Assembly: GCA_934667125.1 (NCBI GenBank) | Contig: CAKULF010000001.1 | Span: forward strand, 186,001-250,000 | DNA: 64,000 bases | Direction: 5' to 3' | DNA from: an uncultured Candidatus Melainabacteria bacterium | GTDB lineage: Bacteria; Cyanobacteriota; Vampirovibrionia; Gastranaerophilales; Gastranaerophilaceae | Shown: piece after piece, positions 8,868 through 17,524 of the stretch | Position numbering within the stretch: position 1 is the stretch's first letter | Layout: every line of letters starts with the position of its first letter | Position numbers and translations under genes: made by a program | Notes under the pieces: model-generated | What the model saw: only the letters and a program-made list of their open reading frames with translations | The model's database searches: none | What the model was told of the DNA's origin: nothing

Positions 8868-8990
8868 AAAATATCCTTATAGCTAAATATTCGGCAAAAC
8901 GGGCAAAAACTTTAATAAAATATATGAATTGTTAAGATTTTTTAATTTATAATTTTTGCAAAAATATCGTTTTAAGACTAGAATTGTTAT

Positions 8991-10337
8991 ATGAAAAAAA
9001 TTAGAATTATAGGGGCAGGTTTAGCAGGGTCAGAAGCGGCTATATACCTTGCTAAAAAGGGTTATGAAGTTGATTTATATGAAATGCGTCCAAAATATCA
9101 AACAGGCGCACACACAACATCCTTGCCTGCTGAATTTGTCTGTTCAAATAGCCTTGGTTCTATTGATACACTTTCTGCTAGCGGTCTATTAAAAAAAGAA
9201 GCAATCGAGCTGGGCTCAACCCTTTTTCCTGTCGCAATAGAGCATTCTGTGCCATCCGGAGCGTCATTATCAATTGACAGGTTTGGTTTTAGCGAAAAAA
9301 TCAAAAAAATTATAGAATCATTTGATAATATCAATTTAATTAACGAAAAATATGACGAAATTGACCCGAATGTGCCAACTATAATAGCTACAGGACCTTT
9401 GACAGACAGGGTTTTAAGCGAAAATATCAAAAAAACTTTCAATAGCGAAGATTTTCATTTTTTTGACGCTATTGCGCCGATTGTTGAAAAAGATAGCATT
9501 AATTTTGATAAAGCATTTTTTGCAAGCAGGTGGGATAAAGGAACGGCGGACTATATCAACTGCCCGATGAACAAAGAAGAATATGAAAATTTTTATAATA
9601 TTTTAATCAATAGCGAAAAAATCGAGCTTAAAGATTTTGAAAAAGAAGATTTAAAAAAATATTATTTTGAGGGCTGCATGCCAATTGAAGTTATGGCAGC
9701 AAGAGGCGTTGATACGTTGAGGTTTGGTCCAATGAAACCTGTTGGATTGTTTGATAGAAGAATTCCGACCGAATTTAAGAAAAACCAATTCTACGCCGTT
9801 GTTCAATTAAGACAGGATGATAAAATTGCAAGCTTGTATAATCTTGTTGGTTTTCAAACGAATTTAAAATGGGGTGAGCAAAAAAAATTAATCCACTCTA
9901 TCCCAGGGCTTGAAAACGCCACTATAACAAGATTTGGCGTTATGCACAGCAACACATTTATCAATTCGCCAAAAATTTTAAATAAGCATTTGCAAACAAA
10001 TGAATATAAAAATATCTTTTTTGCAGGTCAAATTACAGGAGTTGAGGGCTATAGCGAAAGCATAACGACTGGGCTTTTGGCTGCGATTAACATGGACAAA
10101 TTTTTAAATGATGAAGATATGGTTGAATTAAGCGATAACACTATGCTTGGCGCTTTAATTAACTATATAACTTATCCTGAACACAAGAAATTTCAACCAA
10201 TAAATTCCAATTGGGGAATAGTGGCGGAAGTTAAAGGTGATAAAAAACAACTAAAAGATAAAAATTTCAAAAATGGTTTAAGAAGCAAAAGAGCGCTTGA
10301 CGAGATAGATGAAATTAAAAAGAAATATAGTTTATAA
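8991..10337 (+). CDS. trmFO: Folate-dependent tRNA (uracil-54-C5)-methyltransferase TrmFO
   Basis: Flavoprotein that makes 5-methyluridine (ribothymidine) at position 54 of the tRNA T-loop using methylenetetrahydrofolate and reduced FAD, instead of SAM. 448 residues, the family length. N-terminal Rossmann fold IIGAGLAGSEAAIYLAKKGY binds FAD, followed by the TrmFO signatures YEMRP, TGAHTTSLPAEFVCSNSLGS, GCMPIEVMAARG, TLRFGPMKPVGL and GQITGVEGYSESITTGLLA. TrmFO replaces TrmA in Firmicutes, cyanobacteria and relatives, which supports the taxonomic placement. Confidence 0.95.
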   Translation: MKKIRIIGAGLAGSEAAIYLAKKGYEVDLYEMRPKYQTGAHTTSLPAEFVCSNSLGSIDTLSASGLLKKEAIELGSTLFPVAIEHSVPSGASLSIDRFGFSEKIKKIIESFDNINLINEKYDEIDPNVPTIIATGPLTDRVLSENIKKTFNSEDFHFFDAIAPIVEKDSINFDKAFFASRWDKGTADYINCPMNKEEYENFYNILINSEKIELKDFEKEDLKKYYFEGCMPIEVMAARGVDTLRFGPMKPVGLFDRRIPTEFKKNQFYAVVQLRQDDKIASLYNLVGFQTNLKWGEQKKLIHSIPGLENATITRFGVMHSNTFINSPKILNKHLQTNEYKNIFFAGQITGVEGYSESITTGLLAAINMDKFLNDEDMVELSDNTMLGALINYITYPEHKKFQPINSNWGIVAEVKGDKKQLKDKNFKNGLRSKRALDEIDEIKKKYSL

Positions 10338-10338
10338 A

Positions 10339-10365
10339 GATACCGAAATAAGTTCACTATGACGG
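10339..10365. repeat. Degenerate copy of a palindromic intergenic repeat
   Basis: The run from GATACCGAAATAAG to TTCACTATGACGG resembles the hairpin repeat whose clearer copies lie at 50.48 kb and 51.51 kb (CCCTGAA..TTCAGGG followed by GACG). A second TTCACCATGACG follows at 10378. It sits between trmFO and the aminopeptidase gene, where such elements usually lie. Assignment is by eye only. Confidence 0.4.
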
Positions 10366-10420
10366 GTTTTCAGGTGTTCACCATGACGATTTTAAAATAC
10401 AATTTATAGGAGATGGATAA

Positions 10421-11908
10421 ATGAGATTTTTAACTAAAACAACGAAAGACATTGAAGCAGACACAGCCATTTGCTTTACATTTGAAGACACTTCAAACAA
10501 TGGCGACCTATTTAATTATTTAAACGAAAAATCAAACAATCAACTATACAAACAAATCCACGACTACAAAACAATAAGCGGAAAATTTTGTGAAATTTTT
10601 AAATATTCAATAGATGAAACAATCAAAGTTTATATTGTTGGATTAGGCAAAAGAAGCGATTTGACAAGAAAAAAACTATCAATCGCAACTTCAAGCGTGG
10701 CAAGAAAGCTTAAACACGACTCTAAAAACAAAACGTTAGCCATCGAATTAGTTGAAAATATCAACGAAAATAATCAAGTTGAATATAATTTTTCAAAAGC
10801 TCAAAGTGCAAATATAGTCTTAACTGCGCTAAGAATTGGATTATATGAATATGATAAATATTTAACAAATAAAAAAGACGAAATTGAAACAATTGAACTT
10901 GTTGAAAATGAATTAAATTCTGAAATTGAAAAAGAGGCTGAAATCGGCGCATACACTTCTTATGCAATGAAATTTGCAAAAGATTTAGTAAATGAACCTG
11001 CGCAAATTGCAACCCCAAATTATATTGCTCAAATCGCAGCAAAAATTGCAAAAGAACACAAGCTTGAAGCAAAAATTTTAAACAAAAATCAAATTAAAGA
11101 TTTGGGAATGAATGCGTTTTTAGCGGTTGGTCAAGGAAGCGTAAACGAGCCTAAATTCATACATTTAACCTATAAACCGAAAACAACTCCAAGAAAAAAA
11201 ATTGCCCTAATCGGCAAAGGCATAACTTTTGATGCGGGCGGAATGAATATCAAACCTGCAACCTCAATGCTTACAATGAAAGACGATATGACAGGCTGCG
11301 CAAGCGTTTTGGGAATTATTCAAGCAATTTCAAAACTAAATTCCGATATCGAACTTCATGTTATTTCGGCACTTTGCGAAAATATGACATCAGGAAGCGC
11401 TTATAAACAAGGCGATGTTTTAACTGCTAAAAACGGCAAAACTATTGAAGTTGATAACACAGACGCCGAAGGAAGAATAACTTTGGCTGACGCTCTTTGT
11501 TATGCTGATACGTTGGACGTTGATGAAGTTATCGATATAGCGACTCTAACAGGCGCAGTTATTGTTTCTTTGGGAAATAATATAACGGGCGTTATGGGCA
11601 ATAATCAAGCTCAGATTGATAAATTTATAAATTGTTCTAAATTATCTTGCGAAAACACTTGGCAAATGCCAATTTTAGACGAATTAAAAAATAATTTAAA
11701 ATCTGAAATAGCTGATTTTAAAAATACAGGCGGAAGAAACGCAGGAACTTCAACTGCTGCTTGGTTTTTATCAAACTTCACAAAATCAAACTCTTGGCTA
11801 CACCTTGATATAGCTGGAACTGCTTACCTTGATAAATCAAACCAAGAAACCTTATCAGGTCCGACAGGAGTAATGATTAGAACTTTAATCAACTATTTGA
11901 TATCTTAA
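10421..11908 (+). CDS. pepA: Leucyl aminopeptidase (M17 family)
   Basis: Cytosolic di-zinc/manganese peptidase that removes N-terminal residues, especially leucine, from peptides. 495 residues, the usual two-domain length. The C-terminal catalytic domain shows IGKGITFDAGGMNIKP, KDDMTGCASVLGI and the family signature NTDAEGRITLADAL, together containing the metal ligands Lys, Asp and Glu and the catalytic Lys and Arg. The N-terminal macro-like domain is divergent, as usual. GGAG lies eight bases before the ATG. Its stop codon overlaps the stop of the convergent gene at 11905. Confidence 0.93.
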   Translation: MRFLTKTTKDIEADTAICFTFEDTSNNGDLFNYLNEKSNNQLYKQIHDYKTISGKFCEIFKYSIDETIKVYIVGLGKRSDLTRKKLSIATSSVARKLKHDSKNKTLAIELVENINENNQVEYNFSKAQSANIVLTALRIGLYEYDKYLTNKKDEIETIELVENELNSEIEKEAEIGAYTSYAMKFAKDLVNEPAQIATPNYIAQIAAKIAKEHKLEAKILNKNQIKDLGMNAFLAVGQGSVNEPKFIHLTYKPKTTPRKKIALIGKGITFDAGGMNIKPATSMLTMKDDMTGCASVLGIIQAISKLNSDIELHVISALCENMTSGSAYKQGDVLTAKNGKTIEVDNTDAEGRITLADALCYADTLDVDEVIDIATLTGAVIVSLGNNITGVMGNNQAQIDKFINCSKLSCENTWQMPILDELKNNLKSEIADFKNTGGRNAGTSTAAWFLSNFTKSNSWLHLDIAGTAYLDKSNQETLSGPTGVMIRTLINYLIS

Positions 11909-13302
11909 GCGGCTGCAAATTCATTTTGCATAATTTCTGCTACATCATTTTCAACAATTGTAGCAGGATAGCCTGCATGATGGATTTTTGGCAATAACCA
12001 TTCAGCGTCATACGTTACAAAATCTTGGCTATTATCATCTGTGTCAACACAGATGAACTTAGTGTGCCCCGATTTATCTGTTTTATAGTCTACAACCGTT
12101 ATTTCATGACCGTTTATAACTTTATTCGGTTTGCCGTCGGTAGCTGGATTATAGTATTGAGATTTTGTTCTTCCTGCGGTTTCATTTGTTAAAACATAAC
12201 CCAAAATAACATCATCGCCGCTATCAATTGTATCTTTAATATGCTGTTCAATCTTTGCCATAGAACAATTATAGCCGACAAGATTTTGCTCATCATCAAT
12301 TTGATGATATACAAGAGAAGTTATTTCTTTATTTTTAATTAAAGATTCAACGAAAGTTTTTTCAAGCTCGATTAAACCTTGCGGATTTGTGTTAAATTCG
12401 CCCGCTCTGATATCGGTTAAAGAATCATAGGTGTTTTGCGAACCTGTTTGCATAATTGCACCTTGAACAAGAACATCAGCCACATTTCTTTCGCCGTTAT
12501 CCCAATTTTTACATTGATTTTTTGCTCTCAAATAAGCATGGTCATCCGCTTTAATTTCAACTGTCACTTGATTTCTGGCTAAATCAAAACCTGTTTTTTT
12601 AATTTGCATTAAATTTAATATATCGGCTGTTTCCAATGGATTTTGAGATAGAGAAGTTAAATTGATATTTGAAACAACTTTTTTATCAACAGAAGATAAC
12701 TTATTAACCCAACGAGCAAATTCAGCAGGATATTTATCCGCCATATTAACTTCGCAAGAAGCTGCAGCGCAAGTTCCAGAATTATTAACATCCATCAAAG
12801 AGTTATCTTTTTTTATTTCATCATTGGCAGATAATTTTGAGAGAATGCCAACCTTATCAGCATCTGGAATATCGCCAAATTGTTGATTAATAATTGATGG
12901 TTTAACAATATCATCTAAAGTGTTTGCAATTAAAATTCGTCTGTCTAACCCTTCAGTTCTAGACGTTGTCAACATTTCATAAATGTTATCCAAAACAGAA
13001 GTTTTATCATTTGCGGTTTTTGACAATAATTTTCCGCTTTTTAGCAATATATCTAATTCTTGGTTGACAGAAAGGTTTGTGGCTTCAGAAACAGGATAAT
13101 TTTTAAATTCGTTTAAAAGCGCTTCATACTTTGTTTTATCGGCTTGAGAAGTTAAGCTTGTAACAATAGTTGGAACGCTATAGGTCGGATACAAATTTTG
13201 ACTAACGGGCGAAGTAGCGTTCTCGTTAGCCTTTTTAGCTTCTTTATTCTTTTTAATTCTTGGAATAAAATTAAGTTTTGATAAACTTATTTTTTGTATC
13301 AT
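11905..13302 (-). CDS. Putative papain-like cysteine peptidase or transglutaminase-fold protein
   Basis: 465 residues, family not recognised. In the second half the order Cys (C178 in SGTCAAASCEV), His (H399 in NGHEITVVDY) and acidic/Asn (ICVDTDDN, 418-424) fits the Cys-His-Asp/Asn triad of the papain fold: GTCAAAS looks like a catalytic-helix start, and the His leads a beta strand with the acid on the next one. Residues 1-175 are polar and helical. No signal peptide or membrane helix is visible, although the N-terminus (ISLSKLNFIPRIKKNK) is basic and amphipathic. The catalytic reading is my inference from three motifs; it could be an inactive or structural relative. Confidence 0.5.
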   Translation of the reverse strand: MIQKISLSKLNFIPRIKKNKEAKKANENATSPVSQNLYPTYSVPTIVTSLTSQADKTKYEALLNEFKNYPVSEATNLSVNQELDILLKSGKLLSKTANDKTSVLDNIYEMLTTSRTEGLDRRILIANTLDDIVKPSIINQQFGDIPDADKVGILSKLSANDEIKKDNSLMDVNNSGTCAAASCEVNMADKYPAEFARWVNKLSSVDKKVVSNINLTSLSQNPLETADILNLMQIKKTGFDLARNQVTVEIKADDHAYLRAKNQCKNWDNGERNVADVLVQGAIMQTGSQNTYDSLTDIRAGEFNTNPQGLIELEKTFVESLIKNKEITSLVYHQIDDEQNLVGYNCSMAKIEQHIKDTIDSGDDVILGYVLTNETAGRTKSQYYNPATDGKPNKVINGHEITVVDYKTDKSGHTKFICVDTDDNSQDFVTYDAEWLLPKIHHAGYPATIVENDVAEIMQNEFAAA

Positions 13303-13448
13303 TATTAAAATATACCTTCCTGTATTATTATAAAAACAAAAACCAAGAAAAATTTGTTAATTTTTAAAAACATTATTAACAGATTTTAATATTTAATATA
13401 AAATATAAGTACTATCTTTTTAATTTTAAATTTCAAGTGGGAGGAAAA

Positions 13449-14423
13449 ATGGAAACAATCAACAAAATTCAAAATTCAGACATACTAAATGCTTATAATA
13501 CAATAGATTGTGAAATTGAAGCCATTAACGAATTAAAAAGATTGTTAGATAAAAATTTGACACTTGCCCTTGATATGATTGAGCAATCAAAAGGAAGGGT
13601 TATTTTAACAGGCATGGGAAAATCAGGCCATATTGCTAAAAAAATCGCAGCTTCCCTTGCTTCAACAGGAACTCCATCATTTTTTATGCACCCTGCCGAA
13701 GCCAGTCACGGCGACCTTGGAATGGTGACTGATGAAGATATAGTTATTGCTATTTCAAACAGCGGCGAATCAAGAGAATTAATCGACGTTTTAAACTATT
13801 CAAAACGTTTTGGAATAAAATTAATTGCAATAACAAAAAATCCTGAAAGTTCTTTAGGTAAAGCAGGCGATATAATTTTAAAATTGCCAACTTCAAAAGA
13901 AGCATGTCCATTGGGCTTAGCCCCAACTTCATCAACAACCGCAACATTAGTTTTGGGAGATGTTATAACAGTTGGTTTAATCGAAAGAAAAGGCTTTTCA
14001 AAAGCGCAATTCAACCAAAGACACCCGGGAGGAAAACTCGGCTCAATTCTTCAAAGAGTTAAAGATTTAATGCACACAAAAGATGAGCTTCCTTTATTGA
14101 ATGAAAACGCACAAATCAACGAAATTATTCTTGAAATGACAACCAAAAGGCTTGGCTGCGTTGGTTTTGTTAATAATAACGGTGATTTAGTCGGAATATT
14201 CACAGATGGTGACTTGCGCCGTTGTATAAATGAAGATTTAAAAAACATTAAAGCAAGCGACATTATGACCAAAAACCCAATTACACTTGAAAAAGACGTC
14301 TTTGCAACAGAAGCGATTAAAATTATGAACGAAAAGAAAATTACAAACATTTTCATTGTAGAAGATAAAAAACCAATCGGCGCAATTCATATCCATGACT
14401 TGCTTAAAAATGGCGTAGCATAG
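13449..14423 (+). CDS. kdsD: Arabinose-5-phosphate isomerase (KpsF/KdsD/GutQ family)
   Basis: Converts ribulose 5-phosphate to arabinose 5-phosphate, the first step towards KDO for lipopolysaccharide or capsule. 324 residues: a sugar-isomerase (SIS) domain with TGMGKSGHIAKKIAASLAST, HPAEASHGDLGM and SNSGESREL, then two CBS domains (VKDLMHTKDELPLL and ASDIMTKNPITLEKD). The start is the ATG at 13449 with GGGAGG just ahead; the frame's GTG at 13437 lies upstream of that site. Presence of a KDO enzyme argues for an outer membrane with lipopolysaccharide-like glycans. The paralogues KdsD, KpsF and GutQ cannot be separated here. Confidence 0.9.
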   Translation: METINKIQNSDILNAYNTIDCEIEAINELKRLLDKNLTLALDMIEQSKGRVILTGMGKSGHIAKKIAASLASTGTPSFFMHPAEASHGDLGMVTDEDIVIAISNSGESRELIDVLNYSKRFGIKLIAITKNPESSLGKAGDIILKLPTSKEACPLGLAPTSSTTATLVLGDVITVGLIERKGFSKAQFNQRHPGGKLGSILQRVKDLMHTKDELPLLNENAQINEIILEMTTKRLGCVGFVNNNGDLVGIFTDGDLRRCINEDLKNIKASDIMTKNPITLEKDVFATEAIKIMNEKKITNIFIVEDKKPIGAIHIHDLLKNGVA

Positions 14424-14486
14424 ACAAAATGTGTTTATTGTATAATAATTTTATTGAATTTAAAAAAGATTAGTAATGAGGAAAAT

Positions 14487-17315
14487 ATGGAAAATACAAC
14501 TGAGACAAAAGAACTTAAAGACACTTTAAACCTGCCTAAAACAACCCTTGCAATGAGAGCAAATGCTGCCGTTCGAGAGTTGGAAATTCAAAAATTTTGG
14601 CAAGAAAACGATATATACAATAAAATGTTAGCTAAAAACAAAGCTAATCAAGCTTTTATCTTGCATGACGGCCCTCCTTATTTAAGTTCAGATAAAATCC
14701 ATATTGGTCATGCTATGAATAAAATTTTAAAAGATATTGTTTTGAAATATAAAACCCAATTAGGCTACTATACGCCTTATGTTCCAGGGTATGACGCTCA
14801 CGGGCTTCCTATTGAAAATGCTGTAGTTAAGAAAATTAAAGGCGGAAGAAGCGCTCTAACTCCTGCTGAATTAAGACAAAAATGCAGAGAATTTGCAGCA
14901 AAAAACTTAAAAGGTCAAGAAGAAAACTTCAAAAGATTAGGCGTTTTGGGCGATTGGGAACATCCTTATGTTACAATTGCGCCTGAATTTGAAGCTCATC
15001 AAGTTGAACTATTTTGGCAAATGTATAAAAAAGGTTATGTTCAAAAAGGCTTAAAACCTGTTTATTGGTGTGCTGATTGCGAAACTGCTCTTGCTGAAGC
15101 AGAAGTTGAATACGCAGATATTTCTTCTGATTCAATTTATGTTCGTTTTGAAATTAAAGAAGCTCAAAAATTGTACGAAAAAGCAGGCATAAAATCAGAC
15201 AAAAAATTATACTCAATTATTTGGACAACAACACCTTGGACAATCCCATCAAACAACGGTATTTGTTTAAACGCAAGATTTAACTACACAATTTTTGAAC
15301 ATGACGGTGCAAACTATTTTGTTGCAACGGATTTATTGGATAATTTTGCTAAAGATGTTGAATGGGAAGATGTTAAACCGTTAGCAGAGCTTAAAGGCGG
15401 CGAATTTGAGAGATTTAAAGCTCAACATCCACTGTATCCAAATCGTGAAAGCTTATTGATTTTAGGCGACCACGTAACGCTTGAAGCAGGTACAGGTTCG
15501 GTTCACACTGCCCCAGGACATGGTTTAGAAGACTGGGAAGCAGGTCAAAAATATGGACTTGAAACCTTCTCTCCATTTGATTCTAAAGGTTGTTGGACAG
15601 ACGAAGTTCCCGATTTAAAAGGTATTCCATACTATAAAGGTAATGCAATTGTAATTGATAAATTAAAAGAAATCGGCGCACTAATTAAATCACAAGAAAT
15701 AACACACTCTTATCCACACTGTTGGAGATGCAAACACCCTGTAATGTACCGTTCTACACCTCAATGGTTCGTTAAGGTTTCAATGTTTAAAGATATTGCC
15801 TTAAATAACATCAAAAATGTTAAATGGTATCCCGCAAGCGGCGAAAAACGTATTTCAAATATGGTTGAAAACCGTTCAGAATGGTGTATTTCAAGACAAA
15901 GAGCTTGGGGTGTTCCAATTCCAATTTTATATTGCAAAAAATGCGGAAAACCAATCATAAACGAAGAAACAATCAAAATTATAGCTGATAAATTCAAAAA
16001 AGAATCTTCAGACGCTTGGGTTAAATATGAAGCAAAAGACTTCTTGCCCGCAGGATATACTTGTGAATGCGGTTCAAGCGAATTTGAAAAAGAAAACGAT
16101 ATTATGGACGTTTGGTTCGATTCAGGTTCATCTTGGGCATGCGTTGTTGAAAAAAGAAAAGAAGAATTCCAATCCGAAAAAACAAAAGATGTTATCCCTG
16201 TTGATATGTACTTAGAAGGCTCAGACCAACACAGAGGCTGGTTCCAAAGCTCGTTGTTAATTGCAAGCGCAACGGAAGAAAAAGCGCCATACAAAGAAGT
16301 TTTGACTCACGGCTTTGTTCTTGATGGCGAAGGTCGCAAAATGTCTAAATCTTTAGGCAATATTGTTGCTCCGCAAGAAGTAATCAAGGTTTATGGTGTT
16401 GACGTTTTAAGACTTTGGGCAGCAAGCGTTGACTATCGAAACGACGTTAAAATCGGCGATAACTTAATTAAACAGCTTGTTGAAGTTTTCAAAAAAACAA
16501 GAAACACAGTAAGATTTTTAATGGGCAACTTGTTTGATTTTGACCCTAAAAAAGATTATGTTGAATATAATGAGCTTGAAACTATTGATAAATTTGCTCT
16601 TGCACGCTTATCAAACTTAATTGAAAATGTTAACAAATCATTTGAAGCTTACGAGTTTTACAAATATTTCCAACATCTTCAAAACTTTGCAAGCGCAGAA
16701 TTATCAGCATTCTACCTTGATATCGTTAAAGATAGATTATACACACAAGGCAAAAAATCTCTTTCAAGACGTGCTTGCCAGACTGTTCTGTTTGAAATTT
16801 TAAACACATTAGTTAAAATTTTAGTTCCTGTTATGCCACACCAAGCTGAAGATATTTGGCAAAATATGGTAGAAAGCCAAAAAGAAGTTGAATCAGCACT
16901 TCTTCTTGATTGGGCAAAAGCAAGACCAGAGTGGAAAAACGACAAACTGGATGAAGAATTTTCTCTTCTATTGAAAACTCGTGAAATAGTTGCTCGTGCA
17001 ATCGAACCTTTACGCTCAGCAGAGCCAAAAGTTGTAGGTTCATCTCTTGAAGTTGATATTACTATAACTTCAAGCGAAAAAGAAAAAGCTGAATTATTAA
17101 ATAAATATTCTGAAATTTTAGGCGATTTATACATTGTTTCACACGTTTCAACTAAAGAAAACGATGAAAAAGCCCTAAATGAATATTCTCAAGATGGTTA
17201 CAGCGTTAAAGTTTATAAAGCACAAGGCGAAAAATGTCCAAGATGTTGGAAATATAGAACATTAAATGCTGATGGCATTTGCGAAGATTGTGCTAAAGCA
17301 ATTAAATCTTTATAA
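14487..17315 (+). CDS. ileS: Isoleucyl-tRNA synthetase
   Basis: Class I synthetase charging tRNA-Ile. 942 residues. HIGH-type motif in SSDKIHIGHAMNK, KMSKS in GRKMSKSLGN, an editing (CP1) domain between them (WTTTPWTIPSN, TGSVHTAPGHGLEDW), the signature MDVWFDSGSSWA, and a C-terminal zinc finger of the form CPRCW..CEDC. GAGG lies six bases before the chosen ATG at 14487; the reading frame is open 33 bases further upstream without a good site. No T-box leader is visible. A strong terminator follows. Confidence 0.96.
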   Translation: MENTTETKELKDTLNLPKTTLAMRANAAVRELEIQKFWQENDIYNKMLAKNKANQAFILHDGPPYLSSDKIHIGHAMNKILKDIVLKYKTQLGYYTPYVPGYDAHGLPIENAVVKKIKGGRSALTPAELRQKCREFAAKNLKGQEENFKRLGVLGDWEHPYVTIAPEFEAHQVELFWQMYKKGYVQKGLKPVYWCADCETALAEAEVEYADISSDSIYVRFEIKEAQKLYEKAGIKSDKKLYSIIWTTTPWTIPSNNGICLNARFNYTIFEHDGANYFVATDLLDNFAKDVEWEDVKPLAELKGGEFERFKAQHPLYPNRESLLILGDHVTLEAGTGSVHTAPGHGLEDWEAGQKYGLETFSPFDSKGCWTDEVPDLKGIPYYKGNAIVIDKLKEIGALIKSQEITHSYPHCWRCKHPVMYRSTPQWFVKVSMFKDIALNNIKNVKWYPASGEKRISNMVENRSEWCISRQRAWGVPIPILYCKKCGKPIINEETIKIIADKFKKESSDAWVKYEAKDFLPAGYTCECGSSEFEKENDIMDVWFDSGSSWACVVEKRKEEFQSEKTKDVIPVDMYLEGSDQHRGWFQSSLLIASATEEKAPYKEVLTHGFVLDGEGRKMSKSLGNIVAPQEVIKVYGVDVLRLWAASVDYRNDVKIGDNLIKQLVEVFKKTRNTVRFLMGNLFDFDPKKDYVEYNELETIDKFALARLSNLIENVNKSFEAYEFYKYFQHLQNFASAELSAFYLDIVKDRLYTQGKKSLSRRACQTVLFEILNTLVKILVPVMPHQAEDIWQNMVESQKEVESALLLDWAKARPEWKNDKLDEEFSLLLKTREIVARAIEPLRSAEPKVVGSSLEVDITITSSEKEKAELLNKYSEILGDLYIVSHVSTKENDEKALNEYSQDGYSVKVYKAQGEKCPRCWKYRTLNADGICEDCAKAIKSL

Positions 17316-17336
17316 ATTTAATATAAAAAATTATCA

Positions 17337-17375
17337 AAATGACGGAACAAGGCTAACTTTTCCGTCATTTTTTAT
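17337..17375 (+). terminator. Rho-independent terminator of ileS
   Basis: Stem AAATGACGGAA (17337-17347) pairs perfectly with TTCCGTCATTT (17360-17370), with a 12-base loop and a T-rich run after it. The stem lies 21 bases after the ileS stop. Confidence 0.85.
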
Positions 17376-17524
17376 TAGCACACATTCAAATAAAAGATAA
17401 CAATATTTTTTATAAATCATTTTAAAAGATTAATTTAAACAATTTTTTTATACATCATTCTTCATATTTTTTATAGAATAGTTACAATTTAGCCAAAATT
17501 TTTAAAATTTAGTATATTTATTAT

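Noticed and set aside
14424..14486. T-box riboswitch before ileS
   Set aside because: Only 63 bases separate kdsD from ileS and no specifier or antiterminator sequence is present.
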